NCBI GenBank assembly: GCA_020634375.1
Contig: JACKBX010000003.1
Coordinates: 124,001-188,000 of the forward strand
Direction of reading: 5' to 3'
Source: Ardenticatenaceae bacterium
GTDB taxonomy: Bacteria > Chloroflexota > Anaerolineae > Promineifilales > Promineifilaceae
DNA: 64,000 nucleotides
The position numbers and the translations under genes were made by a program. Numbering within the stretch: position 1 is the stretch's first letter; every line of letters begins with the position of its first letter. The notes under the pieces are model-generated. The model made no database searches and had not been told where the DNA came from. It was given only the letters and a program-made list of their open reading frames with translations. Positions 32,934 to 41,738 of the stretch are shown here, one piece after another.

Positions 32934-33581
32934 TTAGGGTACTTCTTCTACAGCCACAACAGCGCCTGACGTGGCATCAATAAACATGCTATAGGAACGG
33001 CCGTTGCGATTGGCAAAGAGGGAAAGGAACCATTCCATACGGCCGTTTGTCGTCGTCAACTTCATCACCATGGCGCTCGGCCCCTCATCTCGCAAAAACT
33101 GCGCGCCACCTTCATTCAAAAACAAGTCCACAGCCTCCTGGCTGTCCACGTTCCAACTCTCCACGTCAGCCACCGAATCAGATACAACATACGGACTTTC
33201 CGAAATACGGCTGGCCTCATCGCCACGCACAGTCACCAGGGTTACAGCGCTGTTCGCAGCGGAATAAAAGGTATAGGCCCAATTTGCCTCTCCAGCCCGC
33301 AAGGTTGTCTCAGTCACCCCTTCCGGCCAGGTAGCGGTCGCGTCCAGCAAGACAGCATCATCGTACCAATCTTGCACGCCCCGTTGGGCGGATGCGTAAC
33401 CGACCTTAGCCGTCTTCTCCTGATAAACAGAAGTGGCTATAGGCTGAGAAACGGCCGTAGGCGGCAGTCCTTCAGGCAATTCCGGCTCATCTGGTCGGAA
33501 CCATAACACCGCCGACAAGCCCAATACCATCAGCAGCAGCACAACCAACAAAATACCTAAAACCCATTCCAAACGGCTCAT
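32934..33581 (-). CDS. Single-pass membrane protein, unknown
   Basis: 215 aa. One transmembrane helix (about residues 7-28, LGILLVVLLLMVLGLSAVLW) is followed by a Pro-rich linker and an extracytoplasmic domain ending SMFIDATSGAVVAVEEVP, which resembles a PepSY-type strand. The gene lies 15 bp after a BNR-like exported protein gene in the Tad-like cluster and 33 bp before the TadE-like gene, so it is probably co-transcribed. Its function is unknown. Confidence 0.7.
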   Translation of the reverse strand: MSRLEWVLGILLVVLLLMVLGLSAVLWFRPDEPELPEGLPPTAVSQPIATSVYQEKTAKVGYASAQRGVQDWYDDAVLLDATATWPEGVTETTLRAGEANWAYTFYSAANSAVTLVTVRGDEASRISESPYVVSDSVADVESWNVDSQEAVDLFLNEGGAQFLRDEGPSAMVMKLTTTNGRMEWFLSLFANRNGRSYSMFIDATSGAVVAVEEVP

Positions 33582-33596
33582 AACAATTGCCTACAA

Positions 33597-34961
33597 CTAC
33601 TTCAAAACCACCGGCAAATACAAACCCGGCAACGGAACTTCCCCACGCATAAAATAAACCTGATGCGAGTCTGGCGGCGTTGATGAGTCTACCTGTTCAT
33701 ACACCAGGTACACCCAGCCATCTGCATGGGCGGCCACAGACGGGTTTAATGCCCATACACCACCTGGTTCCGTTATCCGTTCTACACCACCCCCACTCCA
33801 ACCCACACAGCTATTCACACCCAAAACACTCTCGTTTACATAACTTTCGACAACGCCGTGATAATAAACATATTTACAACCATAAACACTCACTATCGCC
33901 GTTGTAATATAGAAAGGCGACGTCTCGTTTACCGTTACAAACTGCCCTGAAATATTCTCAGGATTACGCCAACTGCTGGCCTGCGTACAATTTCCCGAGC
34001 AAGCTGTATAGTAAGCCAGTTGATAATTGACAATCTCTCCCCCCACATCAATTGGCTCAACATGCGAATAAGAAACGACTAACTGCGAACCCGACAACAC
34101 AATTTTTGGCTGGCGATCATTGCTTGCATCAGCCGAAATCTGGATGGGCGTAGACCAGGCAACCACACTGCCACTCACCGTGCCCTGCGCATAATAGATA
34201 GAGCCCGCACTACCCTCGGTTATCTGCCAGACGACATGCAACCTATTGCTGTTATTAGAGTCTACTACCAGCGACGGAAACTCATCAGCAAATTCACTAG
34301 TAGAGATATTACTTCTAACGGTACTCCAACTTGCGCCGCCATCCAATGAGCGGGCATGTTTCAAATCTGGTGGTATTCCTGTGGAGCCTTCACTCCAAAT
34401 CACGTCCAATACTTGAGTGCTGCTCGCTTCAATCACTGGATCGCTTGCCCCCGGAGCCGAAGCTACAGGGGAGACGACGGTAGGCAATGTAGCCCCGCCA
34501 GTTGGCCAGCGATCCTGGTCTGCATAGAACAACGAATACTCCTCAATCCACACCGCATGAGCCTCGCCGCTGGGATCAAAAGCAGCATTCACTTGCAAAG
34601 ACTCCACCGAGGCGCTGGTATGAATGGGCTGCGGTACAGGTGAAGGTAAGGAACTTCCGCCAAACTCCCATGTCTCCCCTCTATCTGTTGACAAGGCATA
34701 CCAGGGATCTGTTGAAAAAGCCTCATCAGTCGTGCGCGAGGTATACACAATCAATACCTGGTCATCGTATGGCGAAGCAATGATATGAGGTACTTTGTCG
34801 CTGTGGTCACCTAAAGAAGCTGAAATAGGAACCGACCAATCAGGTGCATTCGAGGGGGGTGCCGAGGGTTCTGCCCCCGCAGGATGCCACAACACAATAG
34901 GCAGCAAAACAAGCAGCAACAAGGGAAATATTCTTTTCAGGAGTGACAAGCTATTAATCAT
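33597..34961 (-). CDS. Exported sialidase-like BNR/Asp-box protein
   Basis: 454 aa from ATG 34961, which overlaps the upstream TadE-CARDB stop as ATGA (another ATG lies at 34967). The signal peptide ends near PAGAEPSAPP. Repeats with STDRGETWEFGG and SLDGGASWSTV are the Asp-box (S-D-G-W) motifs of six-bladed BNR propellers. The C-terminus is LYLPVVLK. No catalytic sialidase residues can be assigned with confidence, so a binding role is possible. It is translationally coupled to the gene upstream. Confidence 0.78.
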   Translation of the reverse strand: MINSLSLLKRIFPLLLLVLLPIVLWHPAGAEPSAPPSNAPDWSVPISASLGDHSDKVPHIIASPYDDQVLIVYTSRTTDEAFSTDPWYALSTDRGETWEFGGSSLPSPVPQPIHTSASVESLQVNAAFDPSGEAHAVWIEEYSLFYADQDRWPTGGATLPTVVSPVASAPGASDPVIEASSTQVLDVIWSEGSTGIPPDLKHARSLDGGASWSTVRSNISTSEFADEFPSLVVDSNNSNRLHVVWQITEGSAGSIYYAQGTVSGSVVAWSTPIQISADASNDRQPKIVLSGSQLVVSYSHVEPIDVGGEIVNYQLAYYTACSGNCTQASSWRNPENISGQFVTVNETSPFYITTAIVSVYGCKYVYYHGVVESYVNESVLGVNSCVGWSGGGVERITEPGGVWALNPSVAAHADGWVYLVYEQVDSSTPPDSHQVYFMRGEVPLPGLYLPVVLK

Positions 34962-37072
34962 GAACATGGTCCCGCTAAGAGATAGACATCAGCCGAGCTA
35001 CTGGAAGCAGTAATACCCACACGCAGCCCTGAGTAACTGTTGTTATCCAAAATGGTACAAGCTCGCACTGTATAGGTTCCAGCCGGTATGCCTGGGAACT
35101 CAAAGAACCCATTTTGATCGGCAACTGTACTGATAATGGCCTCACCGGTTCCTTCATCTACCAGCGTAATGACAGCGCGAGGTTGAGGCAGCCAACTGAT
35201 AATACGCAGGCGAGCGACACCACTAATGAACTCTCCGCCAACTGGCGGCGTAGCTGTTTGCGTAGGCGTCGCGGCTGGTGTCACATCACCCACAGTCAAG
35301 GACTCAGAAACGTTGTTGGTTTCATCGGCTTCTGAAACCTGTAGCAAAGAATCAACCATGGCATAAACAAGGTGGGGATCTGGCTCATTCTCAAAACCAA
35401 TCGGCGCAGTAATGGTAATGACACGGCTGGCGCCGCCCGCTAAAGCGCTAACACCCATATACCCCACACTGTTGGTAATGTTGATAGTCGGTGTAATCGA
35501 GCCTTGCGGGTCGAAGTACACATCTACGAAGAATTGACTGCTCACGTCTACATCACCGGTGTTGCTGATGGCAACGCGCACACTAATAGGCTGGTAGGCG
35601 ACTAACGGCCGTGTGCTCAAAATCTGCGGCGGCCCCACCACAATCAAATCGGCCGGTGCAGGCGTCGGCGTCACCGTCGCTTCCGGTGTAGGAATATCTT
35701 CATAGTCACAGGGAACCCGGAAATTTGCCGTCTTCGTCCACGTATTCGATGTCGCCCGCACTTCGTAAATCGTTGGATCCACCTGCGTCCCCACAATCAG
35801 GCCGCTCTTTGTCCAATTCTGACTAAACGAACCAGAATGTCCTGCTGGAATAACCGATTGGGGTGCACCATTCCAGAACAAAGCGATTGATTCATCCGTA
35901 GGCCAGTTATAACCAAGCACATTAAATTGCGCGTCGGTGCTAATAGAGCAGTTTGCAATCAACCGAATATAGGGATCACTGGGTGTAGACGTCGGCGTGA
36001 CAGTAGGTGTGGCAGTCTGTGTAGACGTAGGCAGCACAACAGGCGTATTGGTTGCCGTTGGCGTCGGCGACCCTTGCAAAACAATGGCGTTGGCGGGTTG
36101 CCCCTGGCTGGGCACAGCCAGGATAACGTGTCCGGCCACTAACACTGGATTCAGCGCGTCAGCCCCACTAAAATCAGCAAACCCACCACACAAATGACCG
36201 CCTACTGCCACAAACGTATCTTGCCCCAAAGTTTCGCCCGTCGTCAGGTCAATAACAGTCACATCTGCACCGGGTTCTCCCGAAACCCAAAGGTAATTCT
36301 GGCCATCCACCGGCGGCGACTCAATGTAAGCCCCACAATAGGTAGGTGTCGGCGTGAAAGTTTCGGTTGGCGTCGGTGTCTCCGTAGGAATAAGAGCAGG
36401 ATCGGGCGTCTCCGTAGGCGTCGGTGTTACCGGTGTCGGCGATGCGCCAACAGTCGGTAATGGGCTGCCAAAATCCGGTGGCAAACCGGCGCCCGATGTG
36501 GGATTGCCCAACGATCCAAATGCCTCATTATTCATCGTTACCTGACCAAACACAGGAATCACGTCAATAATTGGGCGGAAGAAAGGTGTGATAACAGGCA
36601 CATTGTAAACAGCCCGCACAACCACTACCTGGCCCGGCATGCCTGCAAAATCATCCAGAATATAAGCGCCATCTTCCCCAACAATGCCGCCATAAACCTC
36701 AATGTAATACGAATTTTCGTCGGGTGGATTAGAAAAAGGGTCACTGGCCGGATCTTCGTCTAGCGGCAAGCCAGATAATCCCTCATGTGCCGCTTCAATG
36801 ATAGAAGCGACACGAAAATCATCGCAGCGATCATCAAACTTGGCTGGCATCACCGCCTCACAATCAGTCACATTACTCCAGCCTTCGGTGAAATTCCCGG
36901 TAATGGCATACCGGGCACCAGCGCGGGCTGCGTTTTGCACAGTAACCCATCCCTGCAAAATGCGTGCGCTTTCTACAATAATGAACATCATTGCCAGCAA
37001 TACGGTGAGGATGAGTGCAAACTCAACCAATGCCTGACCCTGGGATTTATTGTTTCGCCGTATCATAATCAT
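34958..37072 (-). CDS. TadE-like N-terminus fused to CARDB and SdrB-like domains
   Basis: 704 aa. GQALVEFALILTVLLAMMFI (about residues 11-30) is a TadE-type pilin/pseudopilin segment, followed by QNAARAGARYAITG. Two Pro/Thr linkers (TPTPTETPDP) separate extracellular domains: a GEPGADVTVIDL region, a VLGYNWPTDESIALFW region, a CARDB domain (VYFDPQGSITP) and a C-terminal SdrB/carboxypeptidase-regulatory-like fold (GFFEFPGIPAGTYTVRAC). The last domains are paralogous to 41739-43232. It is the first gene of the Tad-like operon, divergent from the BTAD regulator. Confidence 0.85.
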   Translation of the reverse strand: MIMIRRNNKSQGQALVEFALILTVLLAMMFIIVESARILQGWVTVQNAARAGARYAITGNFTEGWSNVTDCEAVMPAKFDDRCDDFRVASIIEAAHEGLSGLPLDEDPASDPFSNPPDENSYYIEVYGGIVGEDGAYILDDFAGMPGQVVVVRAVYNVPVITPFFRPIIDVIPVFGQVTMNNEAFGSLGNPTSGAGLPPDFGSPLPTVGASPTPVTPTPTETPDPALIPTETPTPTETFTPTPTYCGAYIESPPVDGQNYLWVSGEPGADVTVIDLTTGETLGQDTFVAVGGHLCGGFADFSGADALNPVLVAGHVILAVPSQGQPANAIVLQGSPTPTATNTPVVLPTSTQTATPTVTPTSTPSDPYIRLIANCSISTDAQFNVLGYNWPTDESIALFWNGAPQSVIPAGHSGSFSQNWTKSGLIVGTQVDPTIYEVRATSNTWTKTANFRVPCDYEDIPTPEATVTPTPAPADLIVVGPPQILSTRPLVAYQPISVRVAISNTGDVDVSSQFFVDVYFDPQGSITPTINITNSVGYMGVSALAGGASRVITITAPIGFENEPDPHLVYAMVDSLLQVSEADETNNVSESLTVGDVTPAATPTQTATPPVGGEFISGVARLRIISWLPQPRAVITLVDEGTGEAIISTVADQNGFFEFPGIPAGTYTVRACTILDNNSYSGLRVGITASSSSADVYLLAGPCS

Positions 37073-37241
37073 TCCATCTCGTTTTCGGAAACTGTGACTG
37101 GCGGATGATAATCAGTCAATGGATACTGTTTACCGATTACTAGTCACAGTTCACCGTTCCCTTCTTGTTGTATACTGGTATGGTAAAGACGCATGATGCT
37201 AAACTACCTGCTGTCTATCATATCAGATGGTTGTCATTCAA

Positions 37242-37261
37242 GCGTTGATCTAGCGTTGATC
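37242..37261. promoter_or_regulatory. Direct repeats upstream of the BTAD regulator
   Basis: GCGTTGATC occurs twice, 11 bp apart, in the divergent promoter region between the Tad-like operon and the BTAD regulator. SARP/BTAD activators bind direct repeats at 11-bp spacing, so this is a possible autoregulatory operator. A CTAATAT box follows 5 bp after the second repeat. Confidence 0.4.
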
Positions 37262-37286
37262 CTGCGCTAATATCCTGGTTGATTTC

Positions 37287-38213
37287 ATGACAAAAGTACT
37301 AGAGTTAGCGTTATTAGGGCAAGTACATCTGAAACAAGATGGCAAACCGTTGACCAAATTGGTATCGGCTAAGGCGCGGGCATTACTGTTTTTCCTGGCA
37401 GTAGACGGCCGTACCCATACCCGTCACTCGCTTGCCAATCTACTTTGGGGTGATTTGCAGGAATCTGATGCGCGGCGTAACCTACGCGGCGACCTTCTCA
37501 AACTACGTCAACATCTGGCCCCTTACCTGGAAATCAGCCATCATCATATTGCCTTCAACTTTGATGCTCCCCATCAATTAGACGTAGCTCAATTCCGTCA
37601 GCTTCTTAGCGGCAATCCTGCTTCCGCACAATTAGAGGAAGCCACCGAACTCTATCGCGGCGACTTTCTTGAAGAATTTTACGTGCGTCAGGCCCCAGAA
37701 TTTGAGGAGTGGATGCTACAACAGCGTGCACAATTACAGCAACACGCCGTCAAAGCGTTTTTGGCTTTAGCGGAGTATTATCGGCAAAATGGTAATTATG
37801 AGGCAGGCATTGCCAGTATAAGACGGCTGCTGACGTTAGAGCCGGTACGGGAGGATGCACACCGCCAGTTAATGAGCCTGCTGGCTTTACACGGGCAGCG
37901 CGGGGCGGCACTGGCGCAGTTTGAGGCTTGTCGCACGGCACTGAAACTGGAATTGGGCGTGGATCCTTCACAGGAAACGGCCGTGCTCTACCAACAAATC
38001 CGCACAGGCAGTTTCACCGTTGCCCCCACCCCACCACGCCCCAGCCCGCCCCATCCACCGCAATGCACCCGCGCCGGCCTTCATTGCCGGGCCGCCCATC
38101 ACCCATCCGGCACATTTTTACGGCCGTCAACGCGAACTCAGCCGCCTCTTCAACCTCCTCAAACACCGCCCCCTGCAAAACGCCGCCATCATCGGCCCAC
38201 GCCGCAGCGGTAA
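37287..38213 (+). CDS. BTAD (SARP-family) transcriptional regulator
   Basis: 308 codons. An OmpR-type winged helix (ELALLGQVHLKQDGKPLTKL, ALLFFLAVDGRTHTR, HSLANLLWG) is followed by a TPR-like BTAD domain (YRGDFLEEFYV, EDAHRQLMSLLALHGQRGAA, LELGVDPSQET). After about residue 245 the frame becomes an implausible Pro/His/Arg stretch that overlaps the ATPase gene at 38020 in another frame. In related proteins BTAD and ATPase domains are fused, so the true product may be a single chain split by a frameshift in the C-rich stretch near 38020-38060. It is divergent from the Tad-like operon and a candidate regulator of it. Confidence 0.82.
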   Translation: MTKVLELALLGQVHLKQDGKPLTKLVSAKARALLFFLAVDGRTHTRHSLANLLWGDLQESDARRNLRGDLLKLRQHLAPYLEISHHHIAFNFDAPHQLDVAQFRQLLSGNPASAQLEEATELYRGDFLEEFYVRQAPEFEEWMLQQRAQLQQHAVKAFLALAEYYRQNGNYEAGIASIRRLLTLEPVREDAHRQLMSLLALHGQRGAALAQFEACRTALKLELGVDPSQETAVLYQQIRTGSFTVAPTPPRPSPPHPPQCTRAGLHCRAAHHPSGTFLRPSTRTQPPLQPPQTPPPAKRRHHRPTPQR

Positions 38214-38904
38214 AACCTCCCTGCTCCATTACCTGCACACCATTACCACCACCCCCGCCGCCCAACTGCGCCCCGCCCAAACCCAAACCTGGCTGCCCGC
38301 CCCTCAACAATACCAATGGGTCTTCGTAGACTTCCAGGACGCCCGCCTAGGCAGCCGCCCCGCCCTGCTGCGCCACCTCCTCACCCACATGAACCTGCCC
38401 AGCCCCCAGCCCTGCACCCTCGACCAATTCCTCGACACCGTGAGCGACCGTCTACGCCACCCTACCATCATCCTCTTCGACGAAATCGGCGTCGCCATCG
38501 AACGCTACCCCGAACTCGACGATACCTTTTGGGAAAGCCTGCGCTCACTCGCCACCAATCAGGTCAACGGCAACCTCGCCTTCATCCTCGCCACACCGGA
38601 TGCGCCGGGCAAACTGGCTCAACACAGCGGCCTCGGCTCCCCCTTCTTCAACATCTTCGGCTACGCCGCCTACCTCGGCCCCCTCACCGAAACCGAAGCC
38701 CGTGAACTCATCAACAGCAGCCCCATCCCCTTCCCCACCGCAGATATTAACTGGATTTTGCAACAAAGTGGCGGCTGGCCCATGCCCCTACAAATCCTCT
38801 GTCGCGAACGCCTGCTCACCCTGGAAGAAAACGACCCCAGCAGCTACTGGCGCGAAGACGCACTCAACCAAATTGCGCCTTTCCTAAACCAACGTGAAAC
38901 GTGA
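38020..38904 (+). CDS. ATPase, probably the C-terminal part of a BTAD-ATPase
   Basis: 294 aa from the first ATG in this frame. HFYGRQRELSRLFNLLKHRP leads to Walker A IIGPRRSGKTSLLHYL, and PTIILFDEIGVAIERYPELD is Walker B. Further on is GSPFFNIFGYAAYLGPLTET, a pattern shared with the ATPase at 1-888 (SSPFFNIF). The N-terminal 28 residues are Pro/His-rich and have no clear start signal. This supports the view that the chain continues from the BTAD gene through a +1 shift. The stop TGA lies within GTGAAACGTGA. Confidence 0.8.
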   Translation: MPPPHHAPARPIHRNAPAPAFIAGPPITHPAHFYGRQRELSRLFNLLKHRPLQNAAIIGPRRSGKTSLLHYLHTITTTPAAQLRPAQTQTWLPAPQQYQWVFVDFQDARLGSRPALLRHLLTHMNLPSPQPCTLDQFLDTVSDRLRHPTIILFDEIGVAIERYPELDDTFWESLRSLATNQVNGNLAFILATPDAPGKLAQHSGLGSPFFNIFGYAAYLGPLTETEARELINSSPIPFPTADINWILQQSGGWPMPLQILCRERLLTLEENDPSSYWREDALNQIAPFLNQRET

Positions 38905-38926
38905 TGCCCCTCTTCTCACGTTTCAC
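38894..38926. repeat. GTGAAACGTGA/TCACGTTTCAC hairpin
   Basis: GTGAAACGTGA at 38894 is mirrored by TCACGTTTCAC at 38916, and the first arm contains the ATPase stop codon. A GACACC-rich spacer follows up to the next start at 38957. It is the same element as at 23010, 48585 and 62418. Confidence 0.75.
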
Positions 38927-38956
38927 GCATCACACTTGACACCTGACACCCAACAC

Positions 38957-41701
38957 ATGACACCCGACACCCTCACCCCCCGCCGCTTCACCGATACGCC
39001 TCGCCTTAGTCGCAGCCTGTTCATTGGCAGTATACAGCTCCTATTCTGGCTCTTCTTCCACCCCTCCGCATGGCGCAATTACCTGCATAACCTTGCCCCT
39101 GACTTACGTCCCAACTTCTGCCTGGCTGAGTTGACCTGGTCACATTGGCGGCGTTTCGCCATTTGGCGCTTCCTGATTATGACCCAAATTGCCTGGCCAT
39201 TGATTGTCGGCGGCAGCGTGACACTGGGATTATGGCTTTTTCATCTTTCTGGCCCCAATATTCTGCTCGGCGTGATTATTGGCATAGCTGTGGGCGCTGT
39301 TACCAGCTTTGCCGCCAGTTTTGCAGGCAGCGTCATCGTCGGCATAGCCATGGGCATCGCTATTGGCATCGTCATCGGGTTGGCAGGAGTTGCCGCTTTT
39401 GGCAGCACGGGCAGCGTCCTCACCACATCCCTTAGTCTCTCCGCTGATTTAGTAGCCAGCGCCATCATCGGGCTGGCAAGTGGATTGGCTGGCGGGCTGG
39501 CCTTTGGCGTAGCTGCTGGAGCTAGCCAGGCAGGACGCAGCAGCGGCGCTGGCTATTCCCTGCCACGTCAAATTGGCGGCATCTTAATTGGCATTTTGGT
39601 AGGCAGTTTGGGCGGCCGTTTCATCAGCATCATCAATGAACGGCTGACATTGGGCATGGTCATTGGGCTGCCCTTTGGCGTGGCCGTACTGTGGCGCACG
39701 CGGCGTTGGGTACTCAGCCTGCTCGCCGGGTGGCTGGTTGGCGTGGCCGGCAGTCTCACTAATCTTGGCCCCGGCACGCTTACAACCAGCCTCTTGGATA
39801 TGATTGCCATTACCGCGCTGCTTGGCTCGCTCTTCACCCTGCCCTACGTGTTAGCGGAACGCATTGCTGGCCCTTGGGCGGGGGCGATGGCTGGGGCGCT
39901 GGGCAGCGGCGGCGGCTTTTTTCTGTTTGTGTATCCCAATCAGCCATTTGGCCCTATTGTGCTGTTTAGTCTGGCGGGGATTTTGTTGGGATTGGCGCTG
40001 GCTTGGTGGCGGCCCATTGTGATGTATCCCTTACTGGCGGGCTGGAATTTGCTGCTGTATCGGCTGGACGGGCAGCGATTGCCCAATGGACAATCCAGTC
40101 TGCTACGCTGGCATTCCGCATTTTGGGATGAGTTCCAGCGGCTGCGCCTGATTGGGCTGGACAACCATTTGCTGCTGGCGCTGCAATACGAACCAGAAAC
40201 GGGCATGGCCGCCCTCGACTATCTCAGCGGCAGCCACCAGCGTTGGGCGGCACAAGAGACACAAATTGAACTGGACGCCCGCCTGCTGGCCGACTGCCGC
40301 ACCGTGCAAGAAATTGGCAAAGCGCACCACTCCATCGCCGCCGGGGAATTGGCCGGGCCTGCCAGCTCGCTGCTGCGCAGCCTCAGCCGCATCAGCCAGG
40401 ATGTGGACGCGGCCTTGCAGCAAGAGAGTGTCTTCAATCGCCGCCTGACCTTGAGCGCGGTGGAAGACCGCGTGAACGGGCTGCTGCGCGAGTTGACGCG
40501 CAGCACGGAAGAGTATGTGGATCGCTTTCGCCCCATCGCCGCCGATTGGCGACAAATTTTGGCGGAGGCGCTGCAACAACTGGCGGCGGAGGCGGAACTG
40601 CGGCAGGAGATTGACAGCCCGTACATCATCGGCGTGCCGCTGACGGAGGAGCAGGAGATTTTCATTGGGCGCACGGACATCAGCGCCCGCATTGAGCAGT
40701 TGCTGGTAGACCGCCGCCAGCCGCCGTTGCTGCTGTATGGGCAGCGGCGCGTGGGCAAAACGTCGCTGCTGAATAACCTGGGGCGGCTGCTGCCGAGTAC
40801 GATTGTGCCGCTGTTTGTGGATTTGCAGGGGCCGGCGTCGCGGGCGAGTGATGTGGCCGGGTTTTTGTACAACATGGCGCGGGGCATGAGCCGTTCGGCG
40901 GAGCGGCAGCGGGATTTGCTGCTGCCACCGCTGGAGCGAGAAGAGCTTGTTAATGACCCGTTTACGCGCTTTGACGAGTGGCTAGATGAGGTGGAGGATG
41001 CTCTGGGTGAGCAGTTGGCGCTGCTGATGCTGGATGAGTTTGAGGTGTTGGCGGCGGCATTAACGAGGGGCAAGTTTGATGAGGAGGCGGTGTTGGGGAT
41101 GCTGCGCCATTTGATGCAGCATCGGGCGCGGTTTAAGGTGCTGTTGTCGGGGTCGCATACGTTGAATGAGTTTCAGCAGTGGGCAAGCTATTTGATTAAT
41201 GTGCAGGTGATTCATATTGGTTATTTGCTGGATGAGGAGACGCGGCAGTTGGTGACGCATCCGGTGCGGGATTTTGCGCTGCGTTATGAGGCAGAAGCGG
41301 TGCAGCGGGCGCTGGATTTGACGCGGGGGCATCCGTTTTTGGTGCAGTTGTTGTGTGCGGAAGTGGTGGCGTTGAAGAATGAGCAGGCCCCGGCGCTGCG
41401 GCGGCTGGCGACGAAGGGGGATGTAGATACGGCCGTTCCCCACGCCCTACAACACGGCAGTTTCTTCTTCGCCGACATCGAACATAACCAGGTGGATGCG
41501 GTAGGGCTAGAAGTGCTGCGCTTGATGGCAAACAATGGGGAGGGGGGGCACACCACCCGCGAAGCATTAGTAAAGCATATCCCCAGCCTGCTGCAAATGG
41601 AGCAAGCATTGGCGCATTTGCAGCACCGCGAATTGATTGAGGCGGCGGGACAAGGCTATCGCTTTCAGGTGGAACTGATTAGACAGTGGTTTGAAAGCTA
41701 G
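38957..41701 (+). CDS. Membrane-anchored ATPase of the AAA/STAND type
   Basis: 914 aa from ATG 38957 (MTPDTLTPRRFTDTPRLSRS). An ATG at 38894 exists but lies inside a repeat. Residues about 30-380 contain many Gly/Ala/Ile-rich transmembrane helices (VIIGIAVGAVTSF, VGIAMGIAIGIVIG, LGMVIGLPFGVAVLW). The C-terminal cytosolic part has FIGRTDISARIEQL, Walker A LLLYGQRRVGKTSLLNN, Walker B LLMLDEFEVLAAAL and sensor-like LLSGSHTLNEF. Its ATPase is of the same kind as those at 1-888 and 38020. It may couple an ATPase switch to a membrane domain; no substrate is evident. Confidence 0.82.
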   Translation: MTPDTLTPRRFTDTPRLSRSLFIGSIQLLFWLFFHPSAWRNYLHNLAPDLRPNFCLAELTWSHWRRFAIWRFLIMTQIAWPLIVGGSVTLGLWLFHLSGPNILLGVIIGIAVGAVTSFAASFAGSVIVGIAMGIAIGIVIGLAGVAAFGSTGSVLTTSLSLSADLVASAIIGLASGLAGGLAFGVAAGASQAGRSSGAGYSLPRQIGGILIGILVGSLGGRFISIINERLTLGMVIGLPFGVAVLWRTRRWVLSLLAGWLVGVAGSLTNLGPGTLTTSLLDMIAITALLGSLFTLPYVLAERIAGPWAGAMAGALGSGGGFFLFVYPNQPFGPIVLFSLAGILLGLALAWWRPIVMYPLLAGWNLLLYRLDGQRLPNGQSSLLRWHSAFWDEFQRLRLIGLDNHLLLALQYEPETGMAALDYLSGSHQRWAAQETQIELDARLLADCRTVQEIGKAHHSIAAGELAGPASSLLRSLSRISQDVDAALQQESVFNRRLTLSAVEDRVNGLLRELTRSTEEYVDRFRPIAADWRQILAEALQQLAAEAELRQEIDSPYIIGVPLTEEQEIFIGRTDISARIEQLLVDRRQPPLLLYGQRRVGKTSLLNNLGRLLPSTIVPLFVDLQGPASRASDVAGFLYNMARGMSRSAERQRDLLLPPLEREELVNDPFTRFDEWLDEVEDALGEQLALLMLDEFEVLAAALTRGKFDEEAVLGMLRHLMQHRARFKVLLSGSHTLNEFQQWASYLINVQVIHIGYLLDEETRQLVTHPVRDFALRYEAEAVQRALDLTRGHPFLVQLLCAEVVALKNEQAPALRRLATKGDVDTAVPHALQHGSFFFADIEHNQVDAVGLEVLRLMANNGEGGHTTREALVKHIPSLLQMEQALAHLQHRELIEAAGQGYRFQVELIRQWFES

Positions 41702-41738
41702 TCAGGCTGAAACACTGACTAGCTGACATACTAACCAG

